From positions 1 through 49,687 of the forward strand of contig JAQWPT010000016.1 in NCBI GenBank assembly GCA_029245245.1: a DNA stretch of 49,687 bases, read 5' to 3'. This document shows positions 43,462-49,687 of this stretch, one piece after another. Position numbers and translations under genes: made by a program. The notes beneath the pieces were generated by a model that was not told the DNA's origin, ran no database searches, and saw nothing but the letters and a program-made list of their open reading frames with translations. Each line of letters begins with the position of its first letter. Positions within the stretch are counted from its first letter, which is position 1. Source of the DNA: Phycisphaerales bacterium (GTDB lineage: Bacteria; Planctomycetota; Phycisphaerae; Phycisphaerales; SM1A02).

Positions 43462-43467
43462 TACCAT
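43462..43467 (+). promoter_or_regulatory. Leaderless-type -10 element of serS
   Basis: TACCAT ends 7 nt before the ATG at 43475. It overlaps an alternative in-frame ATG at 43466, which argues for the later start. Confidence 0.45.
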
Positions 43468-43474
43468 GAACCCC

Positions 43475-44878
43475 ATGATCGACCTGAAGGCCCTTCGCGA
43501 CGACCCGGAACGCTTCATCGATGGTGCACGCGCCAAGGGAAGCACCGTGGACATCCCCCTCCTGCTGGAACTGGATGAGCAGCGACGGGCACTGCTGGCC
43601 GAGCAGGAGCAACTGCGATCCGAGCAGAAGAAGATCGGCAAGGAGGTCGGGCCGCAACTGGGCAAGCTCAAGGGGCAGCTCAAGGCCGCCTCGGGCGATG
43701 ACCAGGCGACCCTGCAGGCCCAGGTGCTTGAACTGGAAGCACGGCCCGCCGAACTGAAGCAGCGCATCCAGGGCCTCGACGAATCGATCGAGGCCATCGA
43801 ACCGCAATGGCGTTCGTTGCAACTGCACATTCCCCAACCGCCGGATGCGGACGTCCCCCGCGGAAGCAGCGCCGACGACAACGTCGAGATCCGCCGATGG
43901 GCGCCCGAGGGATGGAACTGGGATGCCGACTGGGAGGCCAATCGCGGCTTCCCCGCAAAGACACACCTTGAGCTCGTTGAGGACCATGACCTGGTCGACT
44001 TCGAGCGTGGCGTGAAGGTCGCCGGTTCACGAAGCTACGCCCTGACTGGTGACGGGATGCGGCTGCACCAGGCGATCCTGGCCCTGGGCATGCAGCACAT
44101 CACCCGCACCCACGGGTACCGCGCCACCTCGGTTCCGGTCATCGTGCGTGAAGAAGCCATGACGGGCACGGGCTTCTTTCCCGGTGGACGGGAGCAGACG
44201 TACCACATCGATGCCGACAGCACGCCCGGCCCTGGCCAGGATCTCTACCTCACCGGTACCGGCGAGGTCGGATTGATGGGCCTGCACGCCGACGAGATTC
44301 TCGATACCGACCAGTTGCCGCTGAAATACGCCACCGTCTCCACCTGCTTCCGCCGCGAGGCGGGCGCCGCGGGCAAGGACACCGCCGGGCTGTATCGCAT
44401 CCACCAGTTCGACAAGGTCGAGCAGGTCGTGGTCTGCCGCGCCGACGAGGCGGAAAGCCGCGCCCACCACGACGCGATGATCGGCATCGTCGAGGAACTG
44501 CTGCAGGCACTGGAACTTCCCTACCGCCTGCTGCAGTGCTGCACCGGTGACCTGGGCATGAAGAACGCGGACATGATCGACATCGAGTGCTGGTTCCCCG
44601 GCCGCGGTGACGAAGACGCCTCGGGCCGCCCCTCGGGCGAGTTCGGCGAAACGCATTCGGCTTCACGCCTCTACGACTTCCAGTGCCGTCGGCTGAACCT
44701 CCGCTACCGCGGCGAAGACGGCAAGACGGTGTTCTGCCATTCATTGAACAACACCGTGGTGGCGAGCCCGCGAATCCTGATCCCGATCCTGGAGATGCAC
44801 CAGCAGGCCGACGGCACGATCCGGATCCCCGCCGCCCTCCAGCCGTTCATGGACGGACAGGACGTGATCGGCGGCTGA
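43475..44878 (+). CDS. serS: Seryl-tRNA synthetase
   Basis: A class II synthetase charging tRNA-Ser (one, with anticodon GGA, is encoded at 18072-18158). The N-terminal MIDLKALRDDPE opens the tRNA-binding coiled coil (~30-110). Motif 2 is TVSTCFRREAGAAGKDTAGLYRIHQF, and motif 3 is NNTVVASPRILIPILEMHQQADG. Length (467 aa) is slightly over the usual 420-430, owing to inserts around 110-150. I chose 43475 because the family starts MIDLK/MLDLK here and the -10-like hexamer sits 7 nt upstream. Confidence 0.96.
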   Translation: MIDLKALRDDPERFIDGARAKGSTVDIPLLLELDEQRRALLAEQEQLRSEQKKIGKEVGPQLGKLKGQLKAASGDDQATLQAQVLELEARPAELKQRIQGLDESIEAIEPQWRSLQLHIPQPPDADVPRGSSADDNVEIRRWAPEGWNWDADWEANRGFPAKTHLELVEDHDLVDFERGVKVAGSRSYALTGDGMRLHQAILALGMQHITRTHGYRATSVPVIVREEAMTGTGFFPGGREQTYHIDADSTPGPGQDLYLTGTGEVGLMGLHADEILDTDQLPLKYATVSTCFRREAGAAGKDTAGLYRIHQFDKVEQVVVCRADEAESRAHHDAMIGIVEELLQALELPYRLLQCCTGDLGMKNADMIDIECWFPGRGDEDASGRPSGEFGETHSASRLYDFQCRRLNLRYRGEDGKTVFCHSLNNTVVASPRILIPILEMHQQADGTIRIPAALQPFMDGQDVIGG

Positions 44879-44940
44879 TCACCGGGCATGGCCATCGAGG
44901 CAGCCTGTTTTTTACCCCCCAGCGGCAGTGACGCCCCCTT

Positions 44941-44965
44941 GAAGCCCCACCAGGGCTTCTTTTTT
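44941..44965 (+). terminator. Intrinsic terminator after serS
   Basis: A perfect 7-bp stem (gaagccc 44941-44947, gggcttc 44953-44959), a 5-nt loop, and six T (44960-44965). It lies about 60 bases beyond the serS stop. Confidence 0.92.
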
Positions 44966-45076
44966 CAATCTAAGAAAACCTCGATCGCCTTGCCGAGTCT
45001 CTCTTGAAAGGACGTATGAACCAATGTGGGGACGTTAATCCTGGCCGCGCAAGGCCCAAACCGAGAGAGCACACAC

Positions 45077-46735
45077 ATGGCACACACCACGCATCGCATC
45101 GATCTCGGCACACGCTGTTCCCACGTCGCCCTGCTGGGCATCATCCTGGGCCTGGGCGCTTCCGCCCTCGCCCAGGGCGATGCCACCGCGACCAGCGAGC
45201 AGACGGTCACCCTGGAATCCATGAAGGCCCAGGCCAAGGCCAAGGGCTGGACGTTCACCGTGGACGACACCCCCGCCTTCCGGCAGGAACTCTGGAAGAT
45301 CAAGGGCGTCGATGGTGTCCAGAACTGGCGCAAGGACGCCGACTTCGACAACGCGCCTCCCCGTGGCGGCGACCTGCCCTCGACCTACGACTGGCGCAAC
45401 GTCAACGGCGTGAACTTCATGACCGATGTCCGCAGCCAGGGCGGCTGCGGCAGTTGCTGGGCCTTCGCCCTCTACGGCAGCCTTGAGAGCAACATCATGA
45501 TCAAGGACGAGCAGGAGGTCGATCTCTCCGAGCAGTGGCTGGTCAGCTGCTGCGGACTCGGCGGCTGCAGCGGCCAGTGGCCGGGCTACGCCGCCAACTT
45601 CCTCAAGGCCAGCTTTTCGTTCGTGGACGAGTGCGGCGACTCCGGTGCCGTGATGGAATCAGACTTCCCGTACCTGGCCTCCGACGACTTCTGCGGCTGC
45701 CCGTACGACCATCCCTACACGATCGAGAACTGGGCCTTCATCGGTCCGGAATGGGGCACGCCTTCCGACGACCAACTCAAGCAGGCCATTCTCGACCACG
45801 GTCCCATCACGGTCTGCGTGACCACCAGTGGTTCCTTCAGCGCCTACTCCGGCGGCATCTTCAACGACCACAACCCGGACCCGATCACCCACGCGGTGGT
45901 ACTGGTGGGCTGGGACGACGACCAGGGCTCCAATGGCGTGTGGTTCATGCGCAACTCGTGGGGCGACTGGTGGGGCGAAGATGGCGGCTACATGCGCATC
46001 GAGTACGGCTGCTCGAACATTGGCTACAACGCGCTCTACCTTGACTACGAGGGTTCGGGCGACGCCGATGGCACGCTGCACGTGCCGAGCGAGTACGCGA
46101 CGATCCAGGCGGCCATCGACGCGGCCACCACCGGCCAGGAAGTGCTCGTGGCTCCCGGCCGCTACCGCGGCGAGGGCACCACGCTGATCAACTTCAGCGC
46201 CAAGGCCATCACGGTCCGTTCCAGCGGCGGAGCTGACGCGACGATTCTCGACGGCGAGGACGAGCGGCCGGTCATCGAGCTGCTGACCTCGGAGGGATCA
46301 GGCACCGTCATCGACGGCTTCACGATCACGCATGGGTACTCACCGATGGGTGGTGGCCTGCGGGTCAACGGAACCCCGATGATCCGCAACTGCGTACTCC
46401 GCGACAACCATGCCCAGTCCATCGGCGGCGGCCTCGCCAGCAGCCACCCCTCGGGCCCGGTGCTTGAGAACGTCCGCTTCTGCCACAACTCGGCCGGCAC
46501 CTTCGGCACGGCCCACTGCTTCGGCAGCTGGGTGGACGGCGGTGGTGTCGAGCAGGACGACTGGTGCAGTTGCCCGGGCGACACCAATGGCGACGGACTG
46601 ACCAATGTCAACGACCTGCTGGCCGTCATCGGCGCCTGGGGCGGTGATGATCCGACGGCGGACTTCGACTTCGATGGCACGATCGGCGTCGATGACCTCC
46701 TGGCGGTCATCGCCGGCTGGGGCTCCTGCCCCTGA
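45077..46735 (+). CDS. Exported papain-family (C1) protease fused to beta-helix and dockerin-like domains
   Basis: A signal peptide (ALLGIILGLGASALAQ) begins a 552-aa exported protein. A short propeptide-like segment (~45-100) precedes a papain-like catalytic domain (~100-325): oxyanion Gln121, nucleophile Cys127 in GCGSCWAFA, His272 in HAVVLVGW, and Asn293 in RNSWGDWWG. All catalytic residues are present. Residues ~335-500 form a right-handed parallel beta-helix (YATIQAAIDAATTGQEVLVAPGRY, GSGTVIDGFTITHG, MIRNCVLRDNHA) as in polysaccharide-binding or lyase folds. The C-terminus is a two-repeat dockerin-like module (GDTNGDGLTNVNDLLAVI; DFDFDGTIGVDDLLAVIAGWG). I chose the ATG at 45077 because it opens the signal peptide and follows GAGAG. 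Confidence 0.88.
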   Translation: MAHTTHRIDLGTRCSHVALLGIILGLGASALAQGDATATSEQTVTLESMKAQAKAKGWTFTVDDTPAFRQELWKIKGVDGVQNWRKDADFDNAPPRGGDLPSTYDWRNVNGVNFMTDVRSQGGCGSCWAFALYGSLESNIMIKDEQEVDLSEQWLVSCCGLGGCSGQWPGYAANFLKASFSFVDECGDSGAVMESDFPYLASDDFCGCPYDHPYTIENWAFIGPEWGTPSDDQLKQAILDHGPITVCVTTSGSFSAYSGGIFNDHNPDPITHAVVLVGWDDDQGSNGVWFMRNSWGDWWGEDGGYMRIEYGCSNIGYNALYLDYEGSGDADGTLHVPSEYATIQAAIDAATTGQEVLVAPGRYRGEGTTLINFSAKAITVRSSGGADATILDGEDERPVIELLTSEGSGTVIDGFTITHGYSPMGGGLRVNGTPMIRNCVLRDNHAQSIGGGLASSHPSGPVLENVRFCHNSAGTFGTAHCFGSWVDGGGVEQDDWCSCPGDTNGDGLTNVNDLLAVIGAWGGDDPTADFDFDGTIGVDDLLAVIAGWGSCP

Positions 46736-46790
46736 CCGGATCCAGACCTTGATCTGGACCTGCACCAGGCTTCGGCCGCAGGTTCGACCC

Positions 46791-46843
46791 GGCCCCGGGT
46801 CCTCGTGGAGTCTTCGCCTCCAGGGGGGCCCGGGGCCTCTTTT
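46791..46843 (+). terminator. Intrinsic terminator after the papain-like protein
   Basis: A 9-bp GC stem (ggccccggg 46791-46799 with cccggggcc 46829-46837) encloses a smaller hairpin and is followed by tctttt. It separates the protease gene from the tandem paralogues. Confidence 0.8.
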
Positions 46844-46935
46844 GGGCTTGCAGATCCTTTGTTCTTGCAAAACAGGGCCTGGTTCACTCCAATGGCTGAC
46901 TTGCAGGTCTTCTCCGGGGGAGAGGAGAAGAACTC

Positions 46936-48390
46936 ATGCGACATCGCCTCGCGATCATCGGGGCCGGCGTGCTGCTGGCCACAACCGCTTCCACGACCGC
47001 CGACACGCTCGACGTGTGCGAGGAGGGATGCACCTATTCCACCATCCAGAGCGCGATCGACGCCGCCAGCGAAGGCGACCGCATCGAGATCGGCCCGGGG
47101 ACGTACTACGAGAACCTGAACATCGATGGCAAGGGGATACATCTCGTCGGCCTGGCCGGGCGTGACGCGACCTTTGTCGATGCTCAGTTCTCCGGCCGCT
47201 GCTTGTATATTACTGCCGCGCCGACCGAGCCGGTGGTACTCGAAGGCATCACGTTCCAGAAGGGACGAACCGACCATGTCCCGGGTGCTGGAATAGACGC
47301 CGATTCAACAGTGCACATGCGCGACTGCGCGGTGATCAAGTGCGTTGTATACGGCAGCAATGCCGGAGGCATCTCCGTTGGCGGCGACAACTCACTGCTC
47401 ACCAATGTGCTGATCCAAGGGAACACCGCTGGCCATGACACCAGTGCTTATCGCGGTGGCGGATGCTATATCACCGGCAACGGCACGACGCTCATCAACT
47501 GCTTGATCGAGGGGAATCGTGTTGAGACCACATATAGCGGTGATAGCGACTACGTCGATGGTGGAGGCTGCTACATCAATGCAACCAATGTCACGATCGA
47601 GAGCACAATGATTCGGAACAACTCGGTCATCCATGCGGGCAGCACCTCATATTTACGCGGATCTGGAATCTACAGTGCTTACTCCTACCCCTTCTACATG
47701 AACAACTCCATCGTCTGCGGCAACATTGGTGACGACCAGATCAACGGCGCCTTCTCCGGCAGCAACAACCTCGTCAGCGACGTCTGCAATGCCCAGAGCG
47801 AACCATACGGTGCCTGCTGCACCGACGCGGGCTGCGTAGACGTCGACAACCAGTACCACTGCGTGCTCATCGGCGGCACGTTCGCCGGCCCCTACAGCGA
47901 CTGCGAGACTACCGAGTGCGGGGCCGAGGATGCCTTCGGCGCCTGCTGCATCGGCGGTAACTGCATCTTCATCATGGAAACAGACTGCACCGAAGTGCTC
48001 GGCCAGTGGCAGGGTGCCTTCGTGACCTGCCAGACTACGGTCTGCACGCCCCCACCCCCCTACGGCGCCTGCTGCTACGGCGGCTCCTGCACCGAACTGA
48101 CCGAGGAGGTCTGCCTTGATCTGCTCGGCGAGTGGCGCGGCGCGGACACCGCCTGCATCGACGAGGACTGCTCGATTCCGCCCGCCACCGGCGCCTGCTG
48201 CGTGGCCAGCGGCTGCGTGGAGGTCACCATGGCCGAGTGCTTTGCCGCCCCGGGCATCTACGCCGGTGACGACACTGCCTGCGACGGCACCGAGTGCCCT
48301 GGTTCGTGCTACGGCGACGTCAACGAGGACGGCAGCGTGAACGTCAACGACCTGCTGATCGTCATCGCCGCCTGGGGCCCCTGTCCCTGA
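46936..48390 (+). CDS. Exported beta-helix protein with four GACC repeats and a single dockerin-like repeat
   Basis: The 484-aa protein has a signal peptide (LAIIGAGVLLATTASTTAD). A right-handed beta-helix spans ~32-285 (YSTIQSAIDAASEGDRIEIGPGTYYENL, ITFQKG, GGGCYI repeats). Four six-cysteine GACC repeats begin at Tyr291, Phe334, Tyr376 and Thr418. The end is one dockerin-like repeat (CYGDVNEDGSVNVNDLLIVIAAWGPCP) rather than the usual two. No catalytic residues can be named. GAGGAG precedes the ATG. Its first ~60 codons and its repeat region are nearly the same as those of the next gene, while the central helix coils differ and use more A/T-ending codons (about 47180-47690). It probably binds polysaccharide or another surface. 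Confidence 0.82.
   Translation: MRHRLAIIGAGVLLATTASTTADTLDVCEEGCTYSTIQSAIDAASEGDRIEIGPGTYYENLNIDGKGIHLVGLAGRDATFVDAQFSGRCLYITAAPTEPVVLEGITFQKGRTDHVPGAGIDADSTVHMRDCAVIKCVVYGSNAGGISVGGDNSLLTNVLIQGNTAGHDTSAYRGGGCYITGNGTTLINCLIEGNRVETTYSGDSDYVDGGGCYINATNVTIESTMIRNNSVIHAGSTSYLRGSGIYSAYSYPFYMNNSIVCGNIGDDQINGAFSGSNNLVSDVCNAQSEPYGACCTDAGCVDVDNQYHCVLIGGTFAGPYSDCETTECGAEDAFGACCIGGNCIFIMETDCTEVLGQWQGAFVTCQTTVCTPPPPYGACCYGGSCTELTEEVCLDLLGEWRGADTACIDEDCSIPPATGACCVASGCVEVTMAECFAAPGIYAGDDTACDGTECPGSCYGDVNEDGSVNVNDLLIVIAAWGPCP
47806..48306 (+). repeat. Four tandem GACC six-cysteine protein repeats
   Basis: Each unit is about 42 codons with the pattern GACC-x3/4-C-x6/8-C-x5/7-G-x5-C-x3/4-C. Units are divergent at the DNA level, so it is a protein repeat rather than a recent DNA repeat. 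Two related units occur in the minus-strand gene at 15761-17746, and at least three more in the next gene, from 49302. Confidence 0.75.
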
Positions 48391-48413
48391 GTCAACTGCA
48401 AGGAGAGAAGACC

Positions 48414-49687
48414 ATGCGACACCATCTCGCGATCATCGGGGCCAGCCTGCTGCTGGCCGCAACTGCTTCCGCCACCGCCGACACGCTCGACGTGTGCCTT
48501 GACGGATGCACGTATTCGAACATCCAGGACGCGATCGATGCCGCCAGCAGCGGCGACCGCATCGAGATCGGCCCGGGGACGTACTACGAGAACCTGGATA
48601 TCAATAACAAGTCATTGCACCTGGTTGGAATCGCCGGGCGTGGCGCCACCTTCGTCGACGGGGAGGGTACGAGCCGTCCCCTCACGATCCAGGAAGGCAT
48701 CGACGGCACCACCGTGCTCGAGGGCATCACCTTCCAGAAGGGGTATGTGAACATCGGGGAGGGTGGTGGCATCTCCTCCAAGTCGTCCCTGCACATGCTC
48801 GACTGCGCCGTCATCAAGTGCGAAGTACACAATGGCAGCCCCGGCGGCATCTACAGTTACGGGTTCGGCGGCGAACCCTGCCTCTTCTCCAACGTGGTGA
48901 TCCAGGGCAACACCGCGACAAGTAACTATCTTGACCTCGTTGGTGGCGGTGGCGGTTTCTACAGCCAGGACACGGTGATCACCGGCTGCACCATCGAGAA
49001 CAATATGCTCAGTTACACCGGAGGGAGCAGCGGCTATAACACAAGGGGTGGCGGCTGCTACCTGGCCACCGCGAACGTCACGGTCGAGGACACCCTGATC
49101 CGGAACAACTCGGTACAGAACGGCGGCAACGAGGAGAACGAGAAGGGCAGCGGCATCTACGCCATCGACGCCTTCTTCATGAACAACTCGGTCGTCTGTG
49201 GCAATACAGGTGGCTCAGACTCCTTGGACAACCAGGTCGATGGCGCCTTTGCCGGCAGCGGCAACTTCGTCAGCGACACCTGCGAAACCGAGAGCGGACC
49301 ATACGGGGCCTGCTGCACCGACGCGGGCTGCATCGACGTCGACTACCAGGTCCACTGCCTGCTCCTGGGCGGCTACTACGCCGGCCCCTACACCGACTGC
49401 AAGACCACCGAGTGCGGGGCCGAGGATGCCTTTGGCGCCTGCTGCATCGGCGGCAACTGCGCGTTCATCCGCGCCTCGGCCTGCGACGACCTCGCCGGCC
49501 AGTGGCAGGGCGACTTCGTGACCTGTCAAAGCTCCAGTTGCACGCCCCCGCCCCCCTTCGGCGCCTGCTGCTACGGCGGCTCCTGCACCGAGCTGACCGA
49601 GGAGGTCTGCAATGACCTCATGGGCGACTGGCGCGGCGCGGACACCGCCTGCATCGAGGAGGACTGCTCGATTCCGCCCGCCACCGG
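48414..49687 (+). CDS. Tandem paralogue: exported beta-helix protein with GACC repeats (3' end outside window)
   Basis: The frame is open from the ATG at 48414 to the window end (about 424 codons), with an AAGGAG site upstream. The order is the same as in the previous gene: signal peptide (LAIIGASLLLAATASATAD), beta-helix (~32-290), then GACC repeats starting at Tyr297 (YGACCTDAGC, FGACCIGGNC, FGACCYGGSC), and a fourth just beginning at the edge. A dockerin-like end is expected beyond the window. The start lies 1478 bases after that of its paralogue, and a 45-base block (48552-48596) is identical at the same offset. It is probably co-transcribed with it, the gap being 23 bases. Confidence 0.85.
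   Translation, partial: MRHHLAIIGASLLLAATASATADTLDVCLDGCTYSNIQDAIDAASSGDRIEIGPGTYYENLDINNKSLHLVGIAGRGATFVDGEGTSRPLTIQEGIDGTTVLEGITFQKGYVNIGEGGGISSKSSLHMLDCAVIKCEVHNGSPGGIYSYGFGGEPCLFSNVVIQGNTATSNYLDLVGGGGGFYSQDTVITGCTIENNMLSYTGGSSGYNTRGGGCYLATANVTVEDTLIRNNSVQNGGNEENEKGSGIYAIDAFFMNNSVVCGNTGGSDSLDNQVDGAFAGSGNFVSDTCETESGPYGACCTDAGCIDVDYQVHCLLLGGYYAGPYTDCKTTECGAEDAFGACCIGGNCAFIRASACDDLAGQWQGDFVTCQSSSCTPPPPFGACCYGGSCTELTEEVCNDLMGDWRGADTACIEEDCSIPPAT

Noticed and set aside
47806-49687. Regularly spaced repeats as a CRISPR array
   Set aside because: The spacing is codon-based, units differ at the DNA level, and both copies lie in open frames with signal peptides.

Overview
The window is GC-rich, densely coded DNA from a diderm bacterium. 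It is most likely a marine member of the Planctomycetota, class Phycisphaerae. Five exported proteins carry a C-terminal or internal dockerin-like module (consensus DxNxDGxxxVxDLLxVIxxWG) and one ends in a PEP-CTERM-like tail; this mix is typical of that class. An outer membrane is implied by LpxB, GmhA, the lipoprotein signal peptidase LspA, an MltA-type lytic transglycosylase and TatA. Three predicted sodium-coupled amino-acid symporters within 8 kb fit a marine life. There is no prophage, insertion sequence, CRISPR array or recognisable defence island. No gene-free stretch exceeds 300 bases.

Layout. Positions 1-5100: C-terminus of a lipase-maturation-factor-like protein, a small unknown ORF, malate:quinone oxidoreductase divergent from a cupin protein, tRNA-Val, tatA and mltA. 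Positions 5100-13500: a UbiD-family decarboxylase divergent from an ABC-2 exporter pair, proC, accA, and a translationally coupled dksA-like/lspA/truB operon with a clear sigma70-type promoter. Positions 13500-20000: three large exported dockerin-bearing proteins (metalloprotease, Cys-rich protein, SGNH-hydrolase-like protein) around a tRNA-Ser/tRNA-Pro operon whose promoter and terminator are both visible. Positions 20000-24200: PEBP-like protein, HNH endonuclease, a cyclophilin-FKBP fusion, a YkgJ-type cysteine-cluster protein and an unknown partner gene. Positions 24200-34900: NSS and AGCS symporters, lpxB, aspS, a DAACS symporter, and trxB behind an unknown exported protein. Positions 34900-44900: gmhA, a PEP-CTERM-like protein, a MauE-thioredoxin fusion, an M20 peptidase, a large membrane protein with an ABC ATPase, nadK and serS. 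Positions 45000-49687: three consecutive exported proteins. These are a papain-beta-helix-dockerin fusion and two tandem paralogues with a beta-helix followed by six-cysteine GACC repeats; the second runs off the window.

Two patterns deserve attention. First, start codons fall into two classes. One class has a Shine-Dalgarno sequence with a TAnnnT -10-like hexamer more than 20 nt upstream. The other has that hexamer only 6-8 nt before the start codon, mostly without a good Shine-Dalgarno, which suggests leaderless mRNAs (ubiD-like, ABC ATPase, DAACS symporter, M20 peptidase, large membrane protein, nadK, serS). Second, the exported proteins reuse a few modules (dockerin-like, six-cysteine GACC repeat, right-handed beta-helix) in different combinations, with a recent tandem duplication at the right edge.

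All functional calls come from reading the sequence and recalled family motifs. No database search was run. Promoter calls are visual matches only.
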